This document shows, piece by piece, positions 15,967-26,665 of a DNA stretch of 64,000 nt; position 1 is the stretch's first letter, and each line of letters begins with the position of its first letter. The notes under the pieces were generated by a model. That model saw only the letters and a list, made by a program, of their open reading frames with translations. It had not been told where the DNA came from and did no database searches. This DNA is from VAZQ01 sp963739385 (lineage in GTDB: Bacteria > Pseudomonadota > Alphaproteobacteria > Rhizobiales > Xanthobacteraceae), in contig CAVUAI010000047.1 of assembly GCA_963739385.1 (NCBI GenBank), forward strand, positions 107,638 to 171,637, in the 5' to 3' direction. The translations under genes and the position numbers were made by a program.

Positions 15967-16812
15967 TCAGTCGCGCAACAGCTCGTTGATCGAGGTTTTC
16001 GCCCGCGTCGTCTCGTCGACCCGCTTGACGATCACCGCGCAATAGAGGTTCGGGCCCGGGGCTCCATTCTTTGCCGGCTTGCCCGGCAGGGAGCCCGGAA
16101 CGACAACCGAATAGGCCGGCACCTCGCCCTGGAAGATTTCGCCGGTGGCGCGGTCGACGATGCGGGTCGAGGCGCCGATGAAGACTCCCATGGAGAGGAC
16201 CGAGCCCTCCCGCACGATCACGCCCTCGGCGACCTCCGAGCGCGCCCCGACGAAGCAGTTGTCCTCGATGATGACCGGTGATGCCTGCAGCGGCTCGAGC
16301 ACGCCACCGATGCCGGCGCCGCCGGAGATGTGGCAGTTCTTGCCGATCTGCGCGCAGGAGCCGACCGTGGCCCAAGTGTCGACCATGGTGCCGGAGTCGA
16401 CGTAGGCGCCGAGATTGACGAAGCTCGGCATCAGCACCACGCCGGGCGCGATATAGGCCGAGCGGCGCACCACGCAGTTCGGCACCGCCCGCAGGCCCGC
16501 CGCCCGGAAGCGCGCGTCGTCCCAGCCGTCGAACTTCGAGGCGACCTTGTCCCACCATACCGCCTTGCCGGGGCCGCCGCCGATCACGCTCATGTCGTTG
16601 AGGCGGAAGGAGAGCAGTACCGCCTTCTTGAGCCACTCGTTGACCCGCCAATGGCCATTGGCCCCGCGTTCGGCGACCCGCGCGGCGCCGCGGTCGAGCA
16701 GGTCGAGCGCGGCTTCGACCGCCTGGCGCATCGGGCCCTTGGTCGTGGGGCCGACGTCGCCGCGGCGCTCGAATGCCGCATCGATCGTCTTGGCAAGCTC
16801 GGCGTCGGACAT
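15967..16812 (-). CDS. dapD: tetrahydrodipicolinate N-succinyltransferase
   Basis: The product has 281 residues. A helical N-terminal domain is followed by a left-handed beta-helix of hexapeptide repeats (SAYIAPGVVLMPSFVNLGAYVD; TWATVGSCAQIGKNCHISGG; SVLSMGVFIGASTRI). It transfers succinyl from succinyl-CoA to tetrahydrodipicolinate, making the precursor later processed by DapE. The gap to the upstream HAD gene is 150 bases. Confidence 0.97.
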   Translation of the reverse strand: MSDAELAKTIDAAFERRGDVGPTTKGPMRQAVEAALDLLDRGAARVAERGANGHWRVNEWLKKAVLLSFRLNDMSVIGGGPGKAVWWDKVASKFDGWDDARFRAAGLRAVPNCVVRRSAYIAPGVVLMPSFVNLGAYVDSGTMVDTWATVGSCAQIGKNCHISGGAGIGGVLEPLQASPVIIEDNCFVGARSEVAEGVIVREGSVLSMGVFIGASTRIVDRATGEIFQGEVPAYSVVVPGSLPGKPAKNGAPGPNLYCAVIVKRVDETTRAKTSINELLRD

Positions 16813-16962
16813 CTGGGAAAACCCTCGACTGCAGCGGCGTGACGCTTGTCGGGAATAGGGCAGGCGAAGTCAACCATGGTCCGGTCGCGGCGGAGCACCG
16901 CATGCGCCGCGGGCTTGCCGGGCTTGCGGAAATTGCGGCGCAGTCCGGTATGGCCGGCTGAC

Positions 16963-17670
16963 CTATCCCGCCCGGATCCGCGCCAGGAAGCCCGCGAGAT
17001 CGTCGGTGACATGATCGACGTGGGGCGCATCGCGGCCTTCGAGCTCCCAGCCCTCGCGAAACACCTCGCGGGTGTGCTCGGGCACGACCAGGACCGTGGT
17101 CATGCCGAGCGCATGCGGCACCGCGAGGTTGCGCGCGAGGTCCTCGAACATCGCCGCCTTGGCGGCGTCGACGTCGTGCGTCTTGAGAAATCGCTCATAG
17201 GTCTGCGGCGACGGCTTGGGCTCGAGCTCGGCCGCAATGATATCGAAGACGTCATCGAAATGCCGCTCGAGCTCGAGCCGTGCGAGCACGGCCGACGCGT
17301 GGCGGCGGGTGCCGTTGGTCAAGATGAGCTTGCGCCCCGGCAGGCGTTCGATCTCCGCCCCCAGCGCCGCGTTCGGCGTGAGCGGCGAATGGTCGATCTG
17401 ATGCACGAAATCGAGGAAGTCGTCGGGCTGCATCCCGTGCACGGTCATCAAGCCGCGCATCGAGGTGCCATAGCGCCTGTAATAGTCCTTCTGCAGACGA
17501 AACGCTTCCTCATGGGTGACTTTGAGGAAGTTCGCGATGTAGTCGCGGATGCGCTCGTCCACCTGTTGCCAGAGATTGAGGTGGTGCGGATAGAGCGTGT
17601 TGTCGAGATCGAACACCCAGGTCTCAACATGCCGGAACTCACGCGGGGCGGGACGAGCGGAGGCTTTCAT
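16963..17670 (-). CDS. pyrimidine 5'-nucleotidase-like HAD phosphatase
   Basis: The product has 235 residues. The HAD nucleophile motif is TWVFDLDNTLYPHHLNLW, motif II is KLILTNGTRRHA, and the metal-binding motif is near AAMFEDLARNL. The DNTLYP form fits the YjjG/Sdt1-type pyrimidine 5'-nucleotidases that commonly precede dapD in Rhizobiales. Its ATG at 17670 overlaps the stop of the POT gene by 4 bases, so the two are translationally coupled. Confidence 0.9.
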   Translation of the reverse strand: MKASARPAPREFRHVETWVFDLDNTLYPHHLNLWQQVDERIRDYIANFLKVTHEEAFRLQKDYYRRYGTSMRGLMTVHGMQPDDFLDFVHQIDHSPLTPNAALGAEIERLPGRKLILTNGTRRHASAVLARLELERHFDDVFDIIAAELEPKPSPQTYERFLKTHDVDAAKAAMFEDLARNLAVPHALGMTTVLVVPEHTREVFREGWELEGRDAPHVDHVTDDLAGFLARIRAG

Positions 17671-19067
17671 GAGGCCGCGGACTGATCCCTGATCGTGCGC
17701 CTGAGCGGGCGATCGAATGCCAGGATGATGACGCCGGCTGCGAACGCGACGCCGGCGATCATCAGGAAGAACATGGTCTTGTCCATGCTGCTCCAGAAGC
17801 TGCCGAGCCAGCCGGCAATGAAGTTGCCGACGAAGCTCGTCGCCAGCCAAAGTCCCATCAGCATCGAGACCATGCGCATTGGGGCGACTTTCGACACCAA
17901 CGAAAGCCCGATCGGGGAAAGATAGAGCTCGCCGATGGTGATGACGATGAAATAGGCGAGCAGCCACTGCCAGCTCGCTTCGTCGCCCGCCGCCATCCAG
18001 GCGGCGCCGACCATGATCAGGTTCGCGAGCGCCACGCCGAAGCAGCCAATCGCCATCTTGATGACGCTCGAAGGCTCGCGGCCGCGCCGGGCCTGCCGCG
18101 CCCACAGCGCGACCAGGAAGGGGGTGAAGGCGAAGATCAGGAACGGGTTGAAGGCCTGGAACCAGGTCACCGGGATTTCGCCGCGCCAGACGATGAGGTC
18201 GATCGACCGGTCGGTATAGTCGTCGGCCCACAGCGCGATGGTGTTGCCCTGCTGCTCGTAGGTCGCCCAGAACAGGGCGGTGGGCACGAACAGCGCGAGC
18301 AGAGCAAAAATGCTGCGCCATTCGGCGCGGTCGAGCGGCTTGTTCTCGGTCCCCGCCGCCATGGCTTTGTGCAGCTCGTCGGGCGGCAGGCCCGGCACCG
18401 CATAGAGATAGATGAGCAGCGCGATCGTCATTCCGACGCCGGCGGCACCGAAGCCGTAGTGCCAGCCCAGCTCCTCGCCCAGCGTGCCGCAGACCAATGG
18501 CGCGAGGAACGCGCCGATATTGATGCCGACATAGAAGATCGAATAGGCGCGGTCGCGGCGCGGATCGCCGGGTGCATAGAGGCCGCCGACCTGCGCCGAC
18601 ATGTTGGGCTTGAACGCGCCGTTGCCGAGGATCAGCACGGTCAGGGCAAACAGGAACAGCGGCTCGAACGCCATCATGAAATGGCCGATCGCCATCAGCG
18701 CCGCGCCGAGCAGGATGGTGCGATGCTGGCCGAGCACGCGGTCGGCGAGAATTCCGCCGAACACCGGCGTGAGATAGACGAGGCCGGTATAGAGGCCATA
18801 GATGTGCGACGCGAATGGCTGCACGCCGAGTGGCCCGAACATCGTTTCATACAGCTGCCTGAGCGCACCAAGCCCGATCACGCTCTCGGTATTCCCGGGC
18901 AGCAGCAGATATTTCACCATGTAGAGGACGAGCAGCGCGCGCATCCCGTAATAGGAGAAACGCTCCCACATCTCGGTCGCGAACAGGAACGTCAGCCCGC
19001 GCGGGTGGCCGAACAGGTCGTCGGCGCCGGCAGCTTGGCGAGGGTGTCGGGCTGATGAAATGGTCAT
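17667..19067 (-). CDS. POT/PTR family proton-coupled oligopeptide transporter
   Basis: The product has 466 residues with 12 or more membrane helices. The first helix has the proton-coupling motif EMWERFSYYGMRALLVLYM (ExxERFxYY). GNGAFKPNMSAQVGGLY and YSIFYVGINIGAFLAPLVCGTLGE are PTR2 family signatures. It imports di- and tripeptides with protons. It is the first gene of the minus-strand run that continues into the HAD phosphatase and dapD. Confidence 0.93.
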   Translation of the reverse strand: MTISSARHPRQAAGADDLFGHPRGLTFLFATEMWERFSYYGMRALLVLYMVKYLLLPGNTESVIGLGALRQLYETMFGPLGVQPFASHIYGLYTGLVYLTPVFGGILADRVLGQHRTILLGAALMAIGHFMMAFEPLFLFALTVLILGNGAFKPNMSAQVGGLYAPGDPRRDRAYSIFYVGINIGAFLAPLVCGTLGEELGWHYGFGAAGVGMTIALLIYLYAVPGLPPDELHKAMAAGTENKPLDRAEWRSIFALLALFVPTALFWATYEQQGNTIALWADDYTDRSIDLIVWRGEIPVTWFQAFNPFLIFAFTPFLVALWARQARRGREPSSVIKMAIGCFGVALANLIMVGAAWMAAGDEASWQWLLAYFIVITIGELYLSPIGLSLVSKVAPMRMVSMLMGLWLATSFVGNFIAGWLGSFWSSMDKTMFFLMIAGVAFAAGVIILAFDRPLRRTIRDQSAAS

Positions 19068-19275
19068 CGCAATCTTGCCTGACTCGGCGGAGTGTACCGG
19101 CGCCGCGGACCCTAGAACGCGGCTCGCTTCCCCGTCAAACCGCGGCGTTGAGCAGCAGGCGGCGGCGGCGTTCCGCTGTCGCGACGGTGCAGGGGCGTTG
19201 CTAGACTTGACGCTGGGTGCGATTTGCGAAAAACGCTGTGGCTACAAATCTACAAACAGAGAGGGAGGAACGCCT

Positions 19276-20430
19276 ATGACCGGTTTTGGACCCGCGCTGC
19301 GCACCGCGGCGCTAGTGCCGCGAACCCGAAGTTCGCACGCCTATGCCGCGAGTCGGATTGCGAACTTCGGCTTCAAAAGCGGCACTAGAATCATAGAGTT
19401 GCTAGTGTCCCGTCGATTCCGAAGTTCGCATGAGAATGCGCCGCGCGTGTTGGCGAACTTCGGAATCGGGACACTAGTGGCACTGGCCGCGATTGCCGTG
19501 CAGCCGGCGGCGGCGCAAGGCGACGCTGCGGCGAACTATCCGAACAAGCCGATTCGCCTGATCGTCGGATTTGCTGCCGGCGGCGGCAACGATCTGTTCG
19601 CGCGGCTGGTCGGGCAGAAACTCTCCGAGAACATCGGGCAGCCGGTGGTGATCGAGAACAAGGCGGGCGCGGGCGGCCGGATCGCGGTCGAGTTCGTCAA
19701 GAACCAGCCGGCGGATGGATACACGATCATGGTGGCCGCGAGCGGGCAGATGGCGATCGCCGCCGCGATCTATCCCAAGCTCTCCTACCATCCCACCCGC
19801 GACTTCGTGCCGATCTCCATGATCGCGTCGTTTCCGCTGATCCTCGCCGGCCCCCCCAATGATGCGATCAAGTCGGTCAAGGATCTCGTCGCCTACGGCA
19901 AGGCCAATCCCGACAAGTCCAACTACGCTACCTCGTCTCCCGCTTTCACCATCACGACGGAGCTGTTCAAGCTCAAGACCGGAATGCCGGCCGTGGCGGT
20001 GCCCTACAAGAGCAGCAACGAGATGATGCTCAGCGTGGCAGGCGGGAATGCGTTGTTCGCGATCGCCGACGGTCCGCCCACGATGCCGCTGGTGCAGGGA
20101 GGCAAGATCCGCGCCCTTGCGGTGACCGGATCGGAGCGCTCGTCCGAACTTCCGGACATACCGAGCATGGCGGAGGCGGGCTATCCCGAGGTCAATATCG
20201 GCCTCTGGAGCGGCGTGTTCGTCTCGGCCGGCACGCCGCCGGCGATCATCAAGAAGCTCGAAGCGGAGTTGCAGCGTGCGATGGCCGATCCCGGCGTGCG
20301 CGAGAAGCTCAAGGCCATGGCGGTCAATCCGGGCGGCGGCCCGCCGGCCGAGTTTCGCAAGCGGATCGAAAGCGACATCACGCTGTTTGCCGACGTGGTC
20401 AAGGCCGCCAATCTGAAGTTCGAGGAATAG
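19276..20430 (+). CDS. Bug-family binding protein with repeat-derived insert in its leader
   Basis: The product has 384 residues, about 55 more than the family. The mature domain is standard: NYPNKPIRLIVGFAAGGGND, ENKAGAGGRIAVEFVKNQPA and VAVPYKSSNEMML. The start ATG 19276 follows GAGGGAGGAA. The leader reads MTGFGPALRTAA, then 54 codons made of two CTAG-bounded palindromes, then LVALAAIAVQPAAAQ. Removing 162 bases between the outer CTAG sites restores a normal signal peptide. Whether the split leader still exports the protein is unknown; TTG 19450 could allow internal initiation. Confidence 0.9.
   Translation: MTGFGPALRTAALVPRTRSSHAYAASRIANFGFKSGTRIIELLVSRRFRSSHENAPRVLANFGIGTLVALAAIAVQPAAAQGDAAANYPNKPIRLIVGFAAGGGNDLFARLVGQKLSENIGQPVVIENKAGAGGRIAVEFVKNQPADGYTIMVAASGQMAIAAAIYPKLSYHPTRDFVPISMIASFPLILAGPPNDAIKSVKDLVAYGKANPDKSNYATSSPAFTITTELFKLKTGMPAVAVPYKSSNEMMLSVAGGNALFAIADGPPTMPLVQGGKIRALAVTGSERSSELPDIPSMAEAGYPEVNIGLWSGVFVSAGTPPAIIKKLEAELQRAMADPGVREKLKAMAVNPGGGPPAEFRKRIESDITLFADVVKAANLKFEE
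19312..19388. repeat. CTAG-bounded palindrome, copy 1, inside coding sequence
   Basis: The 77 bases begin CTAGTGCCGC and end GCGGCACTAG. Inner arms are CCGAAGTTCGCA and TGCGAACTTCGG, around a short loop. The element is read in frame as part of the Bug gene leader (RTRSSHAYAASRIANFG). It shares the core GAAGTTCGC/GCGAACTTC with copy 2 and with the degenerate copy near 28976. Confidence 0.9.
19402..19477. repeat. CTAG-bounded palindrome, copy 2, inside coding sequence
   Basis: The 76 bases begin CTAGTGTCCCG and end CGGGACACTAG. Inner arms are ATTCCGAAGTTCGC and GCGAACTTCGGAAT. It lies 13 bases after copy 1 and is also translated in frame (RRFRSSHENAPRVLANFG). The peptides of copies 1 and 2 resemble each other, as expected if both derive from one element read in the same frame. 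Confidence 0.9.
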
Positions 20431-20460
20431 CGAGCCGCCGCAAAGGCTTGGCGTTGCATA

Positions 20461-20520
20461 TCCGACGGAAGTCGCAGTCCGCCGCGCATGAGCGCGCACG
20501 AAATTGCGACTTCCGTCGCA
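20461..20520. repeat. 60-base inverted repeat after the Bug gene
   Basis: TCCGACGGAAGTCGCA (20461-20476) pairs at 15 of 16 positions with TGCGACTTCCGTCGCA (20505-20520). The loop is about 28 bases and GC-rich. It resembles the neighbouring CTAG palindromes in size but has a different core. No T-run follows, so it is more likely a dispersed palindrome than a terminator. Confidence 0.75.
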
Positions 20521-20574
20521 GACGTCTTGTGCTAGGACGGAATCAGGGGCGATGCTCTACGTGCGAGGGCATCC

Positions 20575-20775
20575 GTGCAGCTCATCTTTTATTACGTCGG
20601 CTTCATGGTGGCCGGCGACGTCGCCGACTATCTCATCGGGCTTGTGGTCGAACGCATCTGGCCGCAGGCAAGCCTGGTGATCTTCCTGGCGCTCTATTTT
20701 CTCTTTCTCTGGATCTCGTGGCTGCTGGCCGTGCGGCTGACCGAGCCGAAGACGACGGGACCGGCCACAAGCTGA
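20575..20775 (+). CDS. small two-helix membrane protein, unknown
   Basis: The product has 66 residues from GTG 20575. Two hydrophobic stretches are seen: LIFYYVGFMVAGDVADYLIGLVV and ASLVIFLALYFLFLWISWLLAV. A short polar C-terminus follows (TEPKTTGPATS). A purine-rich GAGGG lies about 6 bases upstream. The hydrophobic pattern and charged ends support a real gene, but no family was recognised. Confidence 0.6.
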   Translation: MQLIFYYVGFMVAGDVADYLIGLVVERIWPQASLVIFLALYFLFLWISWLLAVRLTEPKTTGPATS

Positions 20776-20853
20776 CGCTGTCGAGCGCGCAGACGCCGCG
20801 AGATGGTTCGCGGCGGCGGGTTTGACTGGGGCGACGCCGGTGAGCCGGCGCGC

Positions 20854-22515
20854 TTAGTCCATCGGCTCGAGCTTGATGATCGAGGCGCCGTGGTTGCTGC
20901 CGACCCAGAAGGTTACCGGCGTCGTTGAATTGTCGACGTGCACGCGGCGGATATTGGTCGAGCGCGGCAGCAGATATTCCGTGAAGTCGCCGGTCTTGGT
21001 GTCGAGCCGCACCACGCGGTCGTTGAGCATGGAGCCGGTCCAGGCTTCCTCGTTCTTGTCGAGGGTGACGTCGTAGGGATTGGTCCAGCGCGTCGGCATC
21101 GCCCATTCGGTGAACTTCTCGGTCCTGGTGTCGAACACGCCGATCTTGTCGCCGCGATATTCGCCGAACCAGAGCCGGTCCTGCGGGTCCATCTGGCCGC
21201 GGCGCAGCGCCGGGCTCGGCGTGAGGATGGCGAACAGTTTCACTTCGCCGGTCTTGGCGTCGATCCGACCGATATGCTTCTGGCGGAAATCGGTGAAGTA
21301 AGCGTTGTTCTGGGAGTCCGGCACCACGTCGTAGACGTTGTGCGGTTCGCCCTTGGGCGCATTCTTGAACGGCTCCCAGGTCTCGATCTTGCCGGTCGCT
21401 AGGTCGAGCCGGTGGACGCCGGCAAAGCCGTTGTTCTGCGACCACACCTTGCCGTCGACGTGGGAGAACTGCGGGCTCACCATGTTCACCTGCGCGGCAT
21501 CGATGTTCTGCTCGGCCGGCAATTGCCAGAACTTGAAGGTCTCGCTCTTGCGCTCGAATTTCACGATCGTGGCCTGGTACATGTTGCCGAGCCACAGGTC
21601 GCCGGCCTTGTCGGTGCGCAGGCCGAGGAAGCCCGTCGGGAAACCGGGCTTGTGCATCGGAACGGGATACTCGGTCGCCACGCCGGTCTTGGGATCGAGC
21701 CGCCCGAGGAACTGCTCGCCGAAGCTCGAATACCAGGCGATGCCGTCGGCATCGATGACGACATCGTGCGGCTGGATGGTCTCGCGCGGCAGGTCGTATT
21801 CGGTGATGACGACGCGCGTGCTGCGGCCCTTGGGACGCGGCAGCGGCTTGAGCGCGTAGTTCCATTGCGGACCCGAGCTGAGATTGATGCCGCTCAGGAA
21901 TTCAGCCGCCGCGCGATAGACCTGCACGCGCTGGTCCCCGCGCTCCTCCATCAGCCGTTCGCCGCGCCGCAGTTGCGGCGCTGCCGGGATGCTCTGGTTC
22001 ACGTAGCCCTGCATGCGCGGCAGGGTGACATTGATGAAATCGTCGGACTTGTGCGTCGACTTCACGACCCGCTCGAGCGTGTGGCAGCCGACGCAGCCCA
22101 GCATCGCGTTCTTTTGCTGGTCGGTGCCGGGAAAGCTCGCGAGCCATTCGCCGTTCGAAAGCTGCGAGGCCAGGTCTTCGGTCTTGCGCAGCTTGAGGTC
22201 CTGCCGTGCCGGCTGCTGCGACGTCACGTCGACCTTGGTCGGGCGGTCGAGGTCATAGCCGACCGCCCGGATGCGCAGCGAATATTGGCCCGGCTCCAGC
22301 TTGGCGGCCGGGAAGGCGTAGACGCCGTGCGCGTCGCTGACGACGGTGATGGTCACGTTGGAGCCGGCCTTCTTGGCGCTGACCAGCACGCCCTCCATCG
22401 GGCCTTCCTCTGCCGAACTGACGTGTCCGGTCAGCGCGCTCTGGGCGCGGGCCGGGAGATCGGCCGTGACGAGAACAGCAAACGCCAACGCCGCGGACGC
22501 CAGGACGTTTTTCAT
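20854..22515 (-). CDS. exported beta-propeller (Vgb/SMP-30-like) with carboxypeptidase-like domain and c-type heme motif
   Basis: The product has 553 residues. The signal peptide runs to about residue 25 (ADLPARAQ), followed by a carboxypeptidase-regulatory-like beta domain (ALTGHVSSAEEGPMEGVLVS... GVYAFPAAKLEPGQYSLRI). A heme-binding CVGCH lies at residues 141-145. The C-terminal half repeats a virginiamycin-B-lyase-like blade motif (IGRIDAKTGEV, IGVFDTRTEKFTEW, VVRLDTKTGDFTEYLLP). It is probably periplasmic. Lyase activity is not implied: such proteins are widespread and mostly uncharacterised. The start at ATG 22515 follows GGAAGGAAAT. Confidence 0.85.
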   Translation of the reverse strand: MKNVLASAALAFAVLVTADLPARAQSALTGHVSSAEEGPMEGVLVSAKKAGSNVTITVVSDAHGVYAFPAAKLEPGQYSLRIRAVGYDLDRPTKVDVTSQQPARQDLKLRKTEDLASQLSNGEWLASFPGTDQQKNAMLGCVGCHTLERVVKSTHKSDDFINVTLPRMQGYVNQSIPAAPQLRRGERLMEERGDQRVQVYRAAAEFLSGINLSSGPQWNYALKPLPRPKGRSTRVVITEYDLPRETIQPHDVVIDADGIAWYSSFGEQFLGRLDPKTGVATEYPVPMHKPGFPTGFLGLRTDKAGDLWLGNMYQATIVKFERKSETFKFWQLPAEQNIDAAQVNMVSPQFSHVDGKVWSQNNGFAGVHRLDLATGKIETWEPFKNAPKGEPHNVYDVVPDSQNNAYFTDFRQKHIGRIDAKTGEVKLFAILTPSPALRRGQMDPQDRLWFGEYRGDKIGVFDTRTEKFTEWAMPTRWTNPYDVTLDKNEEAWTGSMLNDRVVRLDTKTGDFTEYLLPRSTNIRRVHVDNSTTPVTFWVGSNHGASIIKLEPMD

Positions 22516-22869
22516 GCCGGATTTCCTTCCCGAAACGAGTGCCGCCTTTGCTGCGGCGCACTCTCGCGTGCATTTCACTCCTTCTTCGGAGCCAATTCAA
22601 TCGGGGGAGCCCGTGTCCGCGCGCAGCGCCGCCCTGTGCAAAGCGGGGACGACCATCCACGCGTCGTGGCAAGTCTGCCGGGATTGCGCTAGCCTTGCAT
22701 CTGCTCGGGTGACCACGCGGGCGAAGAGCAGAGCACGGAGCGAGAGCTCTGCCGCGCAGCCCCACGACGCGCCTCCGGCATGTGGCGCCCGAGCGCCCAA
22801 CCTTCAGCCCCGACATCGGTCAACATCAACGATGATGTCGCCCGCGCGCACGCCGGCGGTCGAGTTCGA
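22516..22869. other. intergenic stretch without a recognised gene
   Basis: The 354 bases lie between the propeller gene start and the parE stop. They contain GC-rich sequence with GCGGGGACGACCATCCACGC near 22649, which resembles dispersed Rhizobiales intergenic repeats. Open frames here lack ribosome sites and look non-coding. The promoter of the propeller gene should lie at its left end. Confidence 0.4.
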
Positions 22870-24966
<2,097 letters not shown>

Positions 24967-25193
24967 CGATCGAGGGGGGCAACGAATAACGAATCACCTG
25001 TGACTATGCCACGGCGAGCGGTCGTATGGTGTTGCCGGCATCCATCAAAACCGGCTCAGCCGTACGGCCCTCTCGCATATATGGTCGAACGTTACCATCA
25101 CTTCAATTTGATGCCGTCGGATGGCCGTGCGCCCGCCAGACATTCGCCAAAACCTGTTGCCAAGAGTTATCCGAGCAAACGGAGGCCGCCGCC

Positions 25194-25988
25194 ATGTTTG
25201 ATTTCAATCGCCTGCTTAATGCGTTGTCATCGCGCAGCCGCGCAAACGCCGACTTCCAGCGAATGCTCGATTGGAAGCTTTTGCGCGGCAGCCATGAATT
25301 TCCCGGACCTGATGGCGGCACCTGCATCAACGAGGCGGCGATCGTCGCCGCCGGGTATCCCTATCGCGCGATTTATCGCGTCAGGGATCTGCCGGGCTCG
25401 TTCTCGCGCCCGATCGCGATGCTTGCCCTCTGTCTCAACGACACCCTCGACGATGAGTTGCGCCAGAGCTTGCTGGTGCCGTTTGTCACCCGTCTTGCCG
25501 GCTCGGCCGACACGCCCAAGGTCGAAGGGAAGCGGGCGGAGCTCGTGCTCGAGCGGGCCGTGAGCGAAATCCTGGCTCCGGCACTGGAACGCGCCGGCTA
25601 TTCCGATATCGCCGAGCGCTGCCGTTCCGTTCGCACCCCGACCGAGCTGGTCGCGATTGCGCGCACGCTGCGCAACAGCGACAGCTCCGCGCCGCACCGG
25701 CCCTTGACCTCGGCGCTCGAGCACGCCGCCGATGCCGGCCGGCAATGGCTGTCGGGACTGCCGACCGAGGTGGTCTTTTGCGCATTTTCCGCGATACGGG
25801 AGATTGCCGCGCTCGAGGGCGGACGCTGCGCGGAACAAACTTATCGGCGAACCGTCGCCATCCTCGACGCCGCCCTCGGGATCGGAAATCAGGCGCAGGA
25901 CGGCGGCCCGGCGATGGTCGCGCGACGCATGGACGCCGCCAAGCGGGCGCCGCGCACCACGCAACGGCGGGAAACGCTCTCCGCCTGA
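25194..25988 (+). CDS. conserved protein of unknown function
   Basis: The product has 264 residues from ATG 25194. A conserved-looking N-terminal block reads LLRGSHEFPGPDGGTCINEA then AIVAAGYPYRAIYRVRDLPG, with FVTRLAGSADTPKVEGKRAEL further on. Similar blocks are remembered from actinobacterial and rhizobial hypothetical proteins, but no function is known. It has no signal peptide or membrane helix. The N-terminal portion is the conserved part; the C-terminal half is variable and Ala/Arg-rich. Confidence 0.75.
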   Translation: MFDFNRLLNALSSRSRANADFQRMLDWKLLRGSHEFPGPDGGTCINEAAIVAAGYPYRAIYRVRDLPGSFSRPIAMLALCLNDTLDDELRQSLLVPFVTRLAGSADTPKVEGKRAELVLERAVSEILAPALERAGYSDIAERCRSVRTPTELVAIARTLRNSDSSAPHRPLTSALEHAADAGRQWLSGLPTEVVFCAFSAIREIAALEGGRCAEQTYRRTVAILDAALGIGNQAQDGGPAMVARRMDAAKRAPRTTQRRETLSA

Positions 25989-26076
25989 CCGTCGCAGGGC
26001 AGGATAAAGCCGCAGGCGGTCTGGTCTTGCCGGGTGAGGCAAGCTAAACCCGGGCGGTCATCGGGCCGCCCTCCGG

Positions 26077-26613
26077 ATGTTTGCAAGTCTCGAAGCTCAC
26101 GCCCAGCAGCTGGTTGAATTCGTTCGCGCGCACGAGGCGTGGGCGGCGCCGGTCGTATTCGTGCTCGCCTTCGGCGAGTCGCTTGCCTTCATTTCGCTGC
26201 TGGTGCCGGCGTGGGCGGCGCTGGTCGGGATCGGCGTCCTGATCAGTACGGGCGAGCTGAGCTTCTGGCCGGTCTGGGTCGCCGGCGCGGTCGGGGCCGC
26301 GCTGGGAGACTGGTTGTCCTACTGGATCGGCGTCAAGCTTGGGCCGCCGGTCGCACATATATGGCCGCTGTCGCGCCATCCCGATTTGCTGCCGAAGGGC
26401 GAGGCGTTCGTGAAGCGCTGGGGCGCGCTCGCGATCTTCATCGGCCGTTTTTTCGGTCCGCTGCGCGCATCGGTGCCGCTGGTCGCCGGCATTTTCCACA
26501 TGCCGTTCTGGCCATTCCAGATTGCGAACTTCACCTCGGCCTTCGTCTGGGCGGCAGTACTGCTCACGATGGGGGACTTCGGCGGCAAGTTCATCAAGTG
26601 GATATGGGCGTAA
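26077..26613 (+). CDS. DedA-family membrane protein
   Basis: The product has 178 residues. DedA/SNARE-associated features are FVLAFGESLAFISLLVPAWAAL, GAALGDWLSYWIGVKLG and the Arg-containing FIGRFFGPLRASVPLVAGIFHM. DedA proteins act in membrane lipid (undecaprenyl-phosphate or phosphatidylethanolamine) flipping and proton-motive-force homeostasis. The gene ends convergent with the spermidine-synthase-like gene. Confidence 0.9.
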   Translation: MFASLEAHAQQLVEFVRAHEAWAAPVVFVLAFGESLAFISLLVPAWAALVGIGVLISTGELSFWPVWVAGAVGAALGDWLSYWIGVKLGPPVAHIWPLSRHPDLLPKGEAFVKRWGALAIFIGRFFGPLRASVPLVAGIFHMPFWPFQIANFTSAFVWAAVLLTMGDFGGKFIKWIWA

Positions 26614-26665
26614 GGCGAAGGTCGCAAGGCCCGCGGCGGCCGGGCACCCTCAGGTTTTGCCAATT

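Noticed and set aside
15593..16903. 436-residue minus-strand frame joining TM2 and the dapD region
   Set aside because: Only the last 106 residues (TM2) are real; the upstream part is an out-of-frame reading of dapD. It is not a fusion protein.
26614..26665. GC-rich dyad between convergent dedA and spermidine-synthase-like genes as terminator
   Set aside because: The stem is short and no T-run follows on either strand.
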